From an uncultured Bacteroidales bacterium (GTDB lineage: Bacteria; Bacteroidota; Bacteroidia; Bacteroidales; WCHB1-69), in assembly GCA_946413585.1 (NCBI GenBank), contig CAMKLG010000025.1:1-42621 (forward strand): DNA of 42,621 nt, written 5' to 3'. The position numbers and the translations under genes were made by a program. The stretch's first letter is position 1. Every line of letters starts with the position of its first letter. Of the stretch, positions 1 to 7,497 are shown piece after piece. The notes under the pieces were generated by a model. The model did not search any database. It was not told the DNA's origin and saw only the letters and a list, made by a program, of their open reading frames with translations.

Positions 1-416
1 ACCTCAGCGCGAGATTTGTCTTGGTTTTCTTCAAACACCTTCTCCGTCATCACAACGGTATCGCCGCATTTCACCACGTTGCCGCCGTCCAAAACGAGGT
101 CGATCCTGATGCTTTTGGGTAGCAGCTGCCTCAAATGGTTCGCTTCTGCTTGGAACACATCATCAGGATTGGTTTGAACGCTTTGTCCGTAGGTATCTTT
201 CAGATAATCGGGCGTATATTTGTAGAACACGAAACGCTCTCTTTCAATCTGGATGGGCATGAAATCGCGACACCAAATATCTTTGGTTTCCGACAGGTAG
301 GCATACGGAATCTCATGTTTTTTCAACGCCTCCGTGATGTGAGCGTTCATGATTGGGCACTTCTCTGGCAAAAGGCTGGAGAAGTAAACGGTGTTGGTTT
401 GGTTATCGGTAATCAT
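1..416 (-). CDS. Agmatine deiminase / peptidyl-arginine deiminase family protein (partial, C-terminus outside window)
   Basis: Reading the minus strand from the ATG at 416-414 gives an open frame that runs off the left edge (about 138 codons). The translation contains KDIWCRDFMPIQ near residue 43 and LDGGNVV near residue 111. These match the substrate-binding 'W-x-RD-x-x-P' segment and the 'D-G-G-N' segment of the agmatine deiminase/PAD_porph family. Family enzymes hydrolyse the guanidino group of agmatine or of peptidyl-arginine to give ammonia and a ureido product; the catalytic Cys lies in the missing part. No signal peptide is visible, so a cytosolic agmatine deiminase is likelier than a secreted PAD. 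Its start lies only 4 bp after the stop of the upstream gene on the same strand, so the two are probably co-transcribed. Confidence 0.8.
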   Translation of the reverse strand, partial: MITDNQTNTVYFSSLLPEKCPIMNAHITEALKKHEIPYAYLSETKDIWCRDFMPIQIERERFVFYKYTPDYLKDTYGQSVQTNPDDVFQAEANHLRQLLPKSIRIDLVLDGGNVVKCGDTVVMTEKVFEENQDKSRAE

Positions 417-420
417 TTTG

Positions 421-1089
421 CTATTTAATCTCTTTCAAACCTTCAATCATAAACTGCCAGGGTTTTTGGTCCAAATTCCTACGTGGACATTGTGTGACCT
501 TCCCTTCTTTTTTATTTTCTACCCACTTAATGACATTAGGCTTATTCACATAAGACAATAATCCTGCATTGTTCATATCATCATAGAGATGAGATGAACA
601 TGGATCGTAAAGAACACTTTCAATGTTAGCATCATCCTTTCTCAGCATTCTATAGGAACGAATAAGAAAAGAAGCCCGGTATTTCTTCTCCTCATTCTCA
701 AAGGTCACATCTACACCTGACTGGTGCAAGTTGAAACTTCCAATTTTGAAATAGGGGTATCCTTCGTGATCGGCTATCTCTTTGTAAAAAACAGGGAGAC
801 TAGCAACGGAGTACTTTCTGATTCTATCCCAATATGCCTTAGGTAATCTCTCGTTGGTGTGGTACATTGCATGGTCTTTTAGGCCTCCAACCGTTTCCTC
901 ATGGTAATACAGTTCAATTGAACCTAAATCGAGGATATACTCGCCATTGATAAGAAAATAACCCTCACAAAGAATCTTCTCAGCACAAGGAAGAAAACAC
1001 TTCGCAACGGCATTGTCATCCCATTTCTCTCTTTTTCTTTTTGTTCTGTTTTCTTCAAATTCTCTCAAAATTTCAATAAGTTTTTCCAT
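421..1089 (-). CDS. Conserved hypothetical protein (222 aa)
   Basis: A complete 222-residue frame with no signal peptide or membrane segment, so probably cytosolic. The N-terminus is highly charged (many K, R, E). A central stretch, residues about 110-150, has the ordered motifs PYFKIGSFNLHQSGVDVTFE and YRASFLIRSYR; I half-recall such a block from uncharacterised Bacteroidales proteins, but I cannot name a function. The gene is AT-richer than the rarA region. It sits directly upstream of the deiminase-family gene with a 4-bp gap, suggesting a two-gene operon. Function unknown. Confidence 0.6.
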   Translation of the reverse strand: MEKLIEILREFEENRTKRKREKWDDNAVAKCFLPCAEKILCEGYFLINGEYILDLGSIELYYHEETVGGLKDHAMYHTNERLPKAYWDRIRKYSVASLPVFYKEIADHEGYPYFKIGSFNLHQSGVDVTFENEEKKYRASFLIRSYRMLRKDDANIESVLYDPCSSHLYDDMNNAGLLSYVNKPNVIKWVENKKEGKVTQCPRRNLDQKPWQFMIEGLKEIK

Positions 1090-1286
1090 AATTACATTGT
1101 TTTTGTTTAGTAATAACTTTCAAAGTGCAAAAGTAAAGCGGAAAAATGAAACCGCCAAACTTTTTTTGTTAATTTTTGTCAAGATTTTCGAAAAGTTATT
1201 TATTATATCCCTAATGCCGCTTGTTTTCTGCAGATTACGATATTGCTTTTGTTTTATTCACACCACTACTCGACTCGCTGATAGTA

Positions 1287-1393
1287 GCGTGTTTTCAACA
1301 CGCCATCGATGTGCTGTCTCCGCTTTCACCCCACACTGCGCTCCACTTCGTTTCGCTTATGTGGGGTTACTAAAATACAGTGTCTTCGACACT
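1287..1393. repeat. REP-like cluster of three hairpins
   Basis: Three consecutive inverted repeats lie in the 490-bp gap between two divergent genes. 1287-1293/1297-1303 is a perfect 7-bp stem (GCGTGTT) with loop TTC. 1328-1335/1360-1367 is a perfect 8-bp stem (ACCCCACA) around a 24-nt loop. 1379-1384/1388-1393 is a perfect 6-bp stem (AGTGTC) with loop TTC. Spaced small palindromes of this kind resemble REP-type repeats mobilised by RAYT transposases, but no RAYT gene is present here. The rest of 1090-1577 is AT-rich and I see no gene in it. Confidence 0.6.
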
Positions 1394-1517
1394 ACTGGCA
1401 CTACATCCTTCATTTTTTCCAAAATACCAATTAAAATTTTAACTATTCAAATCGAAATAGTTAAAATATAATCACAATTGATTGATTGTCAAGAATGAAA
1501 AAAATATCACAAAACCC

Positions 1518-1548
1518 TTGACAAACGGTCGGTTTTGTTGTATATTTG
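1518..1548 (+). promoter_or_regulatory. Bacteroidota-type promoter for the 1578 gene
   Basis: TATATTTG at 1541-1548 matches the Bacteroidota -7 box TAnnTTTG. A TTG at 1518-1520 lies 20 bp upstream, the spacing expected for the -33 element. It points to transcription starting near 1555, which favours the ATG at 1578 over the earlier in-frame ATG at 1482. Confidence 0.6.
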
Positions 1549-1577
1549 TCGGCGGAAATTCAAAATATCTGTTCGAT

Positions 1578-1985
1578 ATGATTATACCACAAGAAAACAA
1601 CCGAGAGGCACTCAAACAACGAGAAGAAATCATTTCCAAAGTGTATCGTATATGGACTGAAAACAATCCCAGCAAACGAGTTTACAATCGTTCTTTCAAA
1701 GATTTTATCAATATTCGGTATCTATCTATAACAGAGACTATTCGCCATGCAGCTAAAACGTATGAATCAACACTTGCGATGCTACAACTAGACACCATTT
1801 TGCGTTATTCTGTCAAATACGGGAAACCGAAAGCGCCAAAAAAAGGAGTGAAGAATCAAGCCGCATTCTCTCAGATACAGGAAATGCGATGCGAATTGAT
1901 CGGGGTCGGTGTGGTAAAAATGATGGTTGGTATAAAGCGAACGGGCGAGAAAATTCAATATTGCATCACGGCAATTAAGGCATAA
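1578..1985 (+). CDS. Hypothetical protein (135 aa)
   Basis: The frame is open from 1482, but the promoter-like sequence at 1518-1548 and the charged N-terminus beginning MIIPQENNREALKQREEI favour the start at 1578. The product is a basic, Lys/Arg-rich soluble protein of 135 residues with no signal peptide, ending in a hydrophobic segment (GVGVVKMMVGI) followed by KRTGEKIQYCITAI. I do not recognise a family. It is AT-rich and isolated between a hairpin cluster and rarA, so it may be a recent acquisition. Confidence 0.45.
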   Translation: MIIPQENNREALKQREEIISKVYRIWTENNPSKRVYNRSFKDFINIRYLSITETIRHAAKTYESTLAMLQLDTILRYSVKYGKPKAPKKGVKNQAAFSQIQEMRCELIGVGVVKMMVGIKRTGEKIQYCITAIKA

Positions 1986-2166
1986 AAAAAGAAATCGACA
2001 GGTTGGCTCTCTTGAAAGGTCATCGCCAAATTGTGGACGTCTAAACGGACTGTTCCCCTATTGATTTCCAACTGCAAAAATACTCTTTTTTTAATATCCA
2101 AACATTCTTAGATAATTTTTTTTTTGTATATCAAATCCCGCCCTCCCCGCATATCCGTATTTTGTC

Positions 2167-2174
2167 TATCTTTG
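2167..2174 (+). promoter_or_regulatory. -7 promoter box upstream of rarA
   Basis: TATCTTTG fits TAnnTTTG and lies 19 bp before the ATG at 2194, implying a very short leader. No convincing -33 TTTG is present at the usual distance. Confidence 0.5.
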
Positions 2175-2193
2175 CGCGGTCAAATTCCGTGTC

Positions 2194-4476
2194 ATGCAGA
2201 AACAGCCGTTGGCAGAGATCCTTCGCCCGCACACGCTTGAGGGCTACATCGGTCAGGAGCACCTGATGGGTGAGGGGGCGGTGTTGCGCACGGCCATCGA
2301 GAGCGGCAACATCCAGTCGATGATCTTCTGGGGACCGCCGGGCGTGGGCAAAACGACTCTCGCCCTGTTGATTGCGCAGTCCATCGATGCGGAGTTTTTC
2401 ACCCTCAGCGCCATCAGCAGCGGCGTGAAGGATATCCGCGAGGTCATCGACAAGGCCAAGAAGTCCGAACGGCGCTGTATCCTCTTTATCGACGAAATCC
2501 ACCGTTTCTCCAAGTCGCAGCAGGATTCGTTGCTCGGCGCGGTGGAACAGGGCGTGGTAACCCTCATCGGCGCCACCACCGAAAACCCCTCCTTCGAGGT
2601 GATTTCCCCGCTGCTTTCGCGTTGCCAAGTCTATGTGCTGAAGGGACTTTCGAAAGATAATCTCGAACAACTGTTGCAGACCGCCATCCAGTACCTGGAA
2701 GGACAGATGAACTGCAAAATCAAACTGGAGAACACGGAGGCCTTGTTGCGCATCTCCGGCGGTGACGCGCGCAAACTACTGAATGCCATAGAGTTGGTAT
2801 CATGGATGACCCCGCCCGTGGATGGTGTCATCACCCTCTCCCGCGAACAGATCATCCATGTTATCCAGCAGAATTTAGCACTCTACGACAAAAAAGGCGA
2901 GCAACATTACGACATCATCTCCGCCTTTATCAAGTCGTTGCGCGGCAGCGACCCCAACGCGGCGGTCTATTGGATGGCCCGGATGCTCGTGGCCGGCGAA
3001 GACCCGCTCTTCATCGCCCGGCGCATGGTGATTCTCGCTTCCGAAGACATCGGCAACGCCAACCCCAACGCGTTGCTGTTGGCCAACAACTGCTTCCAGG
3101 CGGTGAACGTCATCGGGATGCCCGAAGCGCGGATTGTGTTGTCGCAAACCGCTGTTTATCTGGCTTCTTCGCCCAAAAGCAACGCCTCCTACATGGCCAT
3201 CGACAATGCCATCGCGCTTGTCAAGCAGACTGGCGACCTGCCCGTGCCGATGCACATCCGCAATGCCCCGACCAAACTGATGAAGGAACTTGGCTACCAC
3301 AAGGGCTATCAATACGCCCATGATTATGAACACAACTTCGTGAACCAAGAGTTCTTGCCCGAACAGATTGCTGGCACCAAACTCTACGAACCGCAGAACA
3401 ATCCGCGAGAGAATGAACTCCGAAGGTATCTGAAAAGTTGCTGGAACGAGAAATATCGCTACGTGATGCTGCTCTTGGTGGCTCTGACTTTTTTTTTTAA
3501 GATAACCTTCGCCCAAGATTACCATTTTTCACAGTTTTATCTGAATCCTACAGGCACAAACCCTTCTCTGACCGCCGCATTCGACGGGGTTGTGCGTGGG
3601 GGAGTGATCATGCGGTCGCAATGGCTCGCGGTAACGAAACCCTTTATGACCTTGGGCGCGGAGGTGGATGGTGCCGTTTATAAAAACCACCGTCGGCAGG
3701 AACTTATAGGCATCGGCCTTACGTTTAACGGTGACAAGTCTGGCGACGTGAACTACCAGTCGGCGCAAGCCATCCTTTCGCTATCGTATATCAAGAACAT
3801 CGGTCGCCACAGCCGTCACAAAATTGGATTGGGACTTTATGGTGGCATTATCAACAACCATTTCGATATGGATCTAGCCACTTGGGATAACCAGTTCTCA
3901 GGTGGTGTGTTTTATCCGTATCTGCCTAGTGGTGAGAATATTGAGACGATCAATCGGTTGTATGCCGACTTTGGGGTAGGGGCGTTTTGGGGGTATTTGC
4001 CATCCAAAACCATGCTGTTTCGGTTGGCAGTGAGCGCCTCGCACATTAACCAACCGTATTATGGATTTGGCGAGTCCCAAGCACGCTTGCCGATTAAATA
4101 TATCGCTCATTTTTACTCGCAATTTGCTATCAATCGAGAAGTTTCGCTTTCCCCAATGTTGTATCTCTCTTGGCAGCGCACCTTTAGCGAGTATCTGTTA
4201 GGATGTAATGTTGAGTACTTCAAGAAGAAAAACAGTTATACAACCTTGTTCACCTTGGGAGGAGGTCTCTTCTATAGATGGAATGATGCGCTGATTTTCA
4301 ATGGGTTCGTGAGTTGGCAGAACCTTCGCTTTTCGCTTGCCTACGACGTGAACGTGTCACCGTTTGTGGTGGCCACTCATGGGCGCGGCGGCATGGAGGT
4401 TGCCATTTCCTATATCTTCAAGAAGCGGACGATAACGAGGGCGGGCAAAGAACCGTGCCCGTATGATATTATGTGA
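2194..4476 (+). CDS. rarA: RarA AAA+ ATPase fused in frame to a PorP/SprF-type outer membrane protein
   Basis: The frame is uninterrupted for 760 codons, but it joins two unrelated proteins. Residues 1-424 are a full-length RarA/MgsA: Walker A GPPGVGKTT (about 48-56), Walker B ILFIDEIHR, sensor ATTENPSFE, then the tetramerisation and C-terminal domains (PNAAVYWMARML, ASEDIGNANP). RarA is a cytosolic ATPase that acts at stalled replication forks. Residues 425-760 start with a hydrophobic signal-like segment and match PorP/SprF proteins of the T9SS. A cytosolic ATPase cannot sensibly share a chain with an exported beta-barrel, so the fusion probably reflects loss of one stop codon. At 3464-3466 a TGA in the +1 frame overlaps the ATG at 3466 (TGATG). 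One base fewer before it would restore a normal coupled stop/start. Sequencing error, a real mutation or programmed coupling are all possible. Confidence 0.85.
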   Translation: MQKQPLAEILRPHTLEGYIGQEHLMGEGAVLRTAIESGNIQSMIFWGPPGVGKTTLALLIAQSIDAEFFTLSAISSGVKDIREVIDKAKKSERRCILFIDEIHRFSKSQQDSLLGAVEQGVVTLIGATTENPSFEVISPLLSRCQVYVLKGLSKDNLEQLLQTAIQYLEGQMNCKIKLENTEALLRISGGDARKLLNAIELVSWMTPPVDGVITLSREQIIHVIQQNLALYDKKGEQHYDIISAFIKSLRGSDPNAAVYWMARMLVAGEDPLFIARRMVILASEDIGNANPNALLLANNCFQAVNVIGMPEARIVLSQTAVYLASSPKSNASYMAIDNAIALVKQTGDLPVPMHIRNAPTKLMKELGYHKGYQYAHDYEHNFVNQEFLPEQIAGTKLYEPQNNPRENELRRYLKSCWNEKYRYVMLLLVALTFFFKITFAQDYHFSQFYLNPTGTNPSLTAAFDGVVRGGVIMRSQWLAVTKPFMTLGAEVDGAVYKNHRRQELIGIGLTFNGDKSGDVNYQSAQAILSLSYIKNIGRHSRHKIGLGLYGGIINNHFDMDLATWDNQFSGGVFYPYLPSGENIETINRLYADFGVGAFWGYLPSKTMLFRLAVSASHINQPYYGFGESQARLPIKYIAHFYSQFAINREVSLSPMLYLSWQRTFSEYLLGCNVEYFKKKNSYTTLFTLGGGLFYRWNDALIFNGFVSWQNLRFSLAYDVNVSPFVVATHGRGGMEVAISYIFKKRTITRAGKEPCPYDIM
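3466..4476 (+). CDS. PorP/SprF family type IX secretion membrane protein (probable internally started product)
   Basis: This 336-residue frame lies in phase at the end of the rarA frame. It begins MLLLVALTFFFKITFAQ, a signal-peptide-like segment ending at the A-Q common in Bacteroidota, followed by DYHFSQFYLNPTGTNPSLTA, the typical PorP/SprF start. The remainder is alternating beta-strand sequence rich in Gly and aromatics, ending in a strand-like GGMEVAISYIFKK. PorP/SprF proteins are outer membrane components that support T9SS secretion or attach cargo at the surface; genomes carry several paralogs. The signal segment is odd: it has no basic n-region and has a Lys in the middle, next to a run of ten T (3489-3498) that could hide a length error. 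The next gene encodes a propeller/OmpA-like protein, a usual partner of this family. Confidence 0.75.
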   Translation: MLLLVALTFFFKITFAQDYHFSQFYLNPTGTNPSLTAAFDGVVRGGVIMRSQWLAVTKPFMTLGAEVDGAVYKNHRRQELIGIGLTFNGDKSGDVNYQSAQAILSLSYIKNIGRHSRHKIGLGLYGGIINNHFDMDLATWDNQFSGGVFYPYLPSGENIETINRLYADFGVGAFWGYLPSKTMLFRLAVSASHINQPYYGFGESQARLPIKYIAHFYSQFAINREVSLSPMLYLSWQRTFSEYLLGCNVEYFKKKNSYTTLFTLGGGLFYRWNDALIFNGFVSWQNLRFSLAYDVNVSPFVVATHGRGGMEVAISYIFKKRTITRAGKEPCPYDIM

Positions 4477-4564
4477 TTTGTGATGTGTGATTTGTGATGT
4501 GTGATTTGTGATGTGTGATGTGAACCTTAAACCTTAAACTTTGAACCTTGAACTTTGAACCTTG
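4474..4564. repeat. Heptamer array of 13 units overlapping the porP-like stop codon
   Basis: Thirteen contiguous 7-bp units fill 91 bp: seven of TGATTTG/TGATGTG (4474-4522), then six of AACCTTA/AACTTTG/AACCTTG (4523-4564). The first TGA is the stop codon of the upstream gene. The array ends 27 bp before the ATG of the next gene. Confidence 0.9.
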
Positions 4565-4591
4565 AACTATTATCCTGAAACATAAAACCTA

Positions 4592-6175
4592 ATGTGTGGT
4601 AATTCTCTTATACAAAAGATATTGCAGATGACAGTTCTGATGTCCTTGTGGGTTCCTGTGAAGGCGCAGAATGGTGATGCGACTATTTTGCCGACAACGG
4701 ATTCCATCATCGTGACTGTCAAAGCCTTGCCTAACTCCATCAACACTTCATTTTCGGAATTTGCCGCCAAGTTGCTGCCTGATTCCACGTTCCTTTTTAC
4801 AGCCATGCGGAACGATGCGGCAGAGGATGCCGAACATTTCTTCGAAACGAACTGGTACTGTTATCTTTACGAGTCAAAAGCGTTGGAAGAGGGTGGTTTT
4901 TCGTCTGCCAAACCGCTGCCTTCTGCCATCAATAACCCCAAGTACTTCAACAGCAATTTCTGTCTCAGCGAGGGCGGTCAGCGGATGTTGTTGACCCGCT
5001 GTGTGCGTGAGGGGGAGGGCGATCTTCTCTGCTCCCTTTGGCAATCGGAAATGGGAAAAGGCAACTGGGGGAAGCCTAAACCTCTGCCCCCGGTCATCAA
5101 CCAGAAGGGCAGCTCTGCCATGCAGCCTTGTTTAGTGCAACTTCCTGAGTATGAAGTGCTATACTATGTTTCAGACCGACCCGGTGGGTATGGTAAATTG
5201 GATGTTTGGTACTCGATTCTTAAAAATGGCCATTATCAGGATCCGGTGAATCTTGGCCCGATGATCAACACAGAAGGAAATGAAATTACGCCGTATTATG
5301 ACCGGAATAGCAAGATACTCTATTTCAGTACAGATGAACGGAAGGGCATCGGCGATTACGACATCTTTTGTAGCGAAGGAGCGTTGGGTGCCTGGAAAAC
5401 TCCCCTGCATCTTCCTGCACCCTTCAATTCCCTCTATAACGACTTCTATTTTACTGTAAATCAAGATGGTGAAAGTGCTTTTTTCAGTTCCAATCGTCCA
5501 CACGATGACATGGCCGACGAAGATACGTGCTGTAATGATATTCTCTATGCTAATTGGAAACTGCCTGTCAAAGGAGAAGTTATAGATACAATACCGTCGC
5601 CCGATATCCATGAAAAAATTGCTTCAGTGTTGCCTATTACGCTCTATTTCCAGAACGACGCCCCCGATCCTAAATCTCTTTCCGATACCACGTCTAAGGA
5701 CTACCTTGAACTATATAATATGTATATTGCAGATATTCAAGAACATATTCATAAAGCGGGAGAAGGATTGAAGGGTGATGAGCAGCGGGTGGCGATGTAT
5801 GCGGTGGCCGGTTTCTTGCGCGACTCTGTGCAGACGGGTTATGTGCGTTTGCAAAAACTTACGCAATATTTGCAAGAGGCGATGATGAACGGTGACACGA
5901 TTGAGCTGGCAATCAGTGGATTTGCAAGCCCGTTGCATAACAGTGATTATAACAAACATTTGTCTTCCAGAAGAATTGTTAGCCTTCTCAACTACTTGCG
6001 CAAGGTCAGCAATGGAAATCTTGCCCCATATCTTACGGGAGAAAAGTCGGGAATCACTTTGCGGATTTCACCAGAAGGTGCTGTGAATCATGTATTTGAG
6101 ACTGACGATATTCGCGAAACAGTCTTCGGATTGCGGGCAGCAAAGGATCGGAAGATTGTGATTACTGGGCGATGA
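4592..6175 (+). CDS. Exported PD40 beta-propeller protein with divergent OmpA-like C-terminus (PorE-like)
   Basis: 527 residues. The N-terminus (residues 1-26, ending PVKAQ) is a signal peptide. Three propeller blades of the WD40-like PD40 type are visible: YYVSDRPGGYGKLDVW near residue 191, LYFSTDERKGIGDYDIF near 245, and AFFSSNRP near 295. The C-terminal part (about 349-527) has the order of an OmpA domain (ITLYFQND, then LAISGFASPLHNSDYNKHLS near 439, then SRR). The usual G-H-T-D peptidoglycan motif reads G-F-A-S, so diaminopimelate binding may be lost. It resembles PorE, the periplasmic T9SS protein that anchors the machine to peptidoglycan, and follows a PorP-like gene. A role in a T9SS subcomplex is inferred. 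Its 3' end overlaps the convergent PAP2 gene by 14 bp. Confidence 0.75.
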   Translation: MCGNSLIQKILQMTVLMSLWVPVKAQNGDATILPTTDSIIVTVKALPNSINTSFSEFAAKLLPDSTFLFTAMRNDAAEDAEHFFETNWYCYLYESKALEEGGFSSAKPLPSAINNPKYFNSNFCLSEGGQRMLLTRCVREGEGDLLCSLWQSEMGKGNWGKPKPLPPVINQKGSSAMQPCLVQLPEYEVLYYVSDRPGGYGKLDVWYSILKNGHYQDPVNLGPMINTEGNEITPYYDRNSKILYFSTDERKGIGDYDIFCSEGALGAWKTPLHLPAPFNSLYNDFYFTVNQDGESAFFSSNRPHDDMADEDTCCNDILYANWKLPVKGEVIDTIPSPDIHEKIASVLPITLYFQNDAPDPKSLSDTTSKDYLELYNMYIADIQEHIHKAGEGLKGDEQRVAMYAVAGFLRDSVQTGYVRLQKLTQYLQEAMMNGDTIELAISGFASPLHNSDYNKHLSSRRIVSLLNYLRKVSNGNLAPYLTGEKSGITLRISPEGAVNHVFETDDIRETVFGLRAAKDRKIVITGR

Positions 6176-6785
6176 AATTAGGATGTCTTGCTTGGTAGGC
6201 ACGGATGATGCAAATCGCGATTCCGGACATTAGTATTGCGATGAGCCATCCGCAAAGAATGTCGAAAGGGTAGTGCACGCCGACATAGATGCGACTGTAG
6301 CAACTTAACAATGTGATGCCGATGACAATTGTTGCCAGTGCCCACTTCCGTCTAACTTTCGGGGTTAGGAAAAAGAGGAATAGCAGTGAACTCGTCAAAT
6401 AGTTGATAGCATGATTGGAAGGACAACTGTATTTTCCTCCATAGTAATACGTTCCATCTTTCTTTTGAAGTAGATGGACTTGATAGTCCTCGTGGTATTC
6501 GGGGTCGTGTGAGGGGCGAAATCGTTGTATCGTGGGTTTGAGAGCCCGTGCCCCGATGGCATCGGCCAACAGGCAGACCGCTGCGATTATCAGCAGGATT
6601 TTCCAAGCTTGCTTGCGGTAATAATAGCCTATCATCAAAGCACCAATCAGGAAAAAAAGGACTCCGAATTGCGCACTGGTGATCACCCACATCACTTTGT
6701 CCCAAAAGGGTGAATGGTGGCTGTTGATGTATTGGAACAGATGTTTGTCCCAATCGAAAGCGGGGGAGTGGAAGAGCTCGGTCAT
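6162..6785 (-). CDS. PAP2-family membrane phosphatase
   Basis: 207 residues with about five hydrophobic segments. The three acid-phosphatase motifs are present: K-P-T-I-Q-R-F-R-P (motif 1), CPSNHA (motif 2, with N where G is usual in PSGH) and SRIYVGVHYPFD (motif 3, catalytic His). PAP2 membrane enzymes remove phosphate from lipid pyrophosphates such as undecaprenyl pyrophosphate, or from phosphatidylglycerol phosphate or lipid A. The exact substrate cannot be told from sequence. The stop lies 14 bp inside the convergent upstream gene. A four-unit heptamer array abuts the start codon. Confidence 0.85.
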   Translation of the reverse strand: MTELFHSPAFDWDKHLFQYINSHHSPFWDKVMWVITSAQFGVLFFLIGALMIGYYYRKQAWKILLIIAAVCLLADAIGARALKPTIQRFRPSHDPEYHEDYQVHLLQKKDGTYYYGGKYSCPSNHAINYLTSSLLFLFFLTPKVRRKWALATIVIGITLLSCYSRIYVGVHYPFDILCGWLIAILMSGIAICIIRAYQARHPNFIAQ

Positions 6786-6786
6786 G

Positions 6787-6814
6787 AGGGTTTAGAGTTT
6801 ATGGTTTAGGGTTA
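6787..6814. repeat. Four-unit heptamer array (AGGGTTT type)
   Basis: AGGGTTT, AGAGTTT, ATGGTTT, AGGGTTA in tandem, directly upstream of the PAP2 start codon on the minus strand. The same TTTAGGG-like unit recurs at 10887-10956 and 41054-41095. Confidence 0.8.
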
Positions 6815-6851
6815 AAAAAGAAGAGACGTGCGGCAGCGCGTCTCTTCTTTT
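6814..6851 (-). terminator. Hairpin terminator after tRNA-Cys
   Basis: AAAAGAAGAGACG (6816-6828) pairs perfectly with 6839-6851 over 13 bp around a 10-nt loop. The A-rich outer arm reads as a T-run on the minus strand, so it should end the tRNA-Cys transcript, and it could also work on the other strand. The core AGAGACG/CGTCTCT is shared with hairpins at 33297 and 35730. Confidence 0.75.
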
Positions 6852-6852
6852 G

Positions 6853-6923
6853 AGGTCTCGTCCAGATTCGAACTGGAGTCAACGGTTTTGCAGACCGGTA
6901 CCTAACCACTCGGCCACGAGACC
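6853..6923 (-). tRNA. tRNA-Cys (GCA)
   Basis: The minus strand folds as a 71-nt cloverleaf: acceptor GGTCTCG/CGAGACC, anticodon loop CTGCAAA with anticodon GCA, T-loop TTCGAAT, and discriminator U73 as expected for Cys. The 3' CCA is not encoded. A -7 box lies upstream at 6939-6946. Confidence 0.95.
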
Positions 6924-6938
6924 TTGATTTTGACGCGG

Positions 6939-6946
6939 CAAAGATA
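6939..6946 (-). promoter_or_regulatory. -7 promoter box for tRNA-Cys
   Basis: The minus strand reads TATCTTTG, matching TAnnTTTG, 16 bp before the tRNA 5' end. Confidence 0.6.
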
Positions 6947-6961
6947 CACTTTTTTTTGAAA

Positions 6962-7014
6962 TGCAACTTCTTTATAAAGAAATTTGTTAATTTTCTGAAT
7001 ATAAAGAAGTTGCA
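6962..7014. repeat. 15-bp inverted repeat downstream of pyrI
   Basis: TGCAACTTCTTTATA (6962-6976) is perfectly inverted at 7000-7014 across a 23-nt AT-rich spacer. It may end the pyrB-pyrI transcript, although no T-run follows on the minus strand. A TATTTTTG at 7016-7023 on the plus strand faces into pyrI antisense and may be chance. Confidence 0.6.
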
Positions 7015-7047
7015 GTATTTTTGTCTAGTAAGTTGCGGGAAAATCGA

Positions 7048-7482
7048 CTACTTGTTGGGATAAGGAATCACGATATCGTCGCAGTATTCACAGCGGTAGG
7101 AGCGTTTTTCCTTGTTTACGAGATGGAAGACGTGCGGGAAGTAGTGCTCCACGGAGGTGACGCAACGCGGATTCTTGCAGCGGATGATATTCTCCACTCT
7201 GTCAGGTACTTCCAACTTCACCTTCTTGATGGTTTTCCCGTTTTCGATGATGTTCACCGTCGCGTTCGGGTCAATCAATCCCAAGAAATCGTAGTTGATG
7301 TCAATGACATTGTTGATCTTGATAATGTCTTTCTTGCCCATCTTCTCACTGTAGGCGTTGCAGATGAGGGCGACATTATAATCGGCCTTGTCAAGATTCA
7401 GATAATTGAACACTTGGATACCGTATCCGGCGGTAATGTGGTCGATGACAATACCTTTTTCTATGCTGGTGATTTCTAACAT
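7048..7482 (-). CDS. pyrI: Aspartate carbamoyltransferase regulatory chain
   Basis: 144 residues from the ATG at 7482; this start (MLEITSIEKGIVIDHI) fits family length, whereas the longer open frame to 7545 begins inside repeat sequence. The N-terminal allosteric domain binds nucleotides (family motif IEKGIVIDHI-x-AG). The C-terminal zinc domain shows CKNPRC and, 26 residues later, CEYC, four Cys that hold the zinc and contact PyrB. In the holoenzyme PyrI dimers give feedback control of the first committed pyrimidine step by CTP and ATP. It follows pyrB on the same strand with a 76-bp gap that holds a hairpin. Confidence 0.95.
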   Translation of the reverse strand: MLEITSIEKGIVIDHITAGYGIQVFNYLNLDKADYNVALICNAYSEKMGKKDIIKINNVIDINYDFLGLIDPNATVNIIENGKTIKKVKLEVPDRVENIIRCKNPRCVTSVEHYFPHVFHLVNKEKRSYRCEYCDDIVIPYPNK

Positions 7483-7497
7483 GATATTTTTTCTTTT

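Noticed and set aside
7021-7479. Plus-strand gene antisense to pyrI, preceded by TATTTTTG at 7016-7023
   Set aside because: The translation is the reverse of pyrI with no domain. The -7 match alone is short enough to occur by chance.
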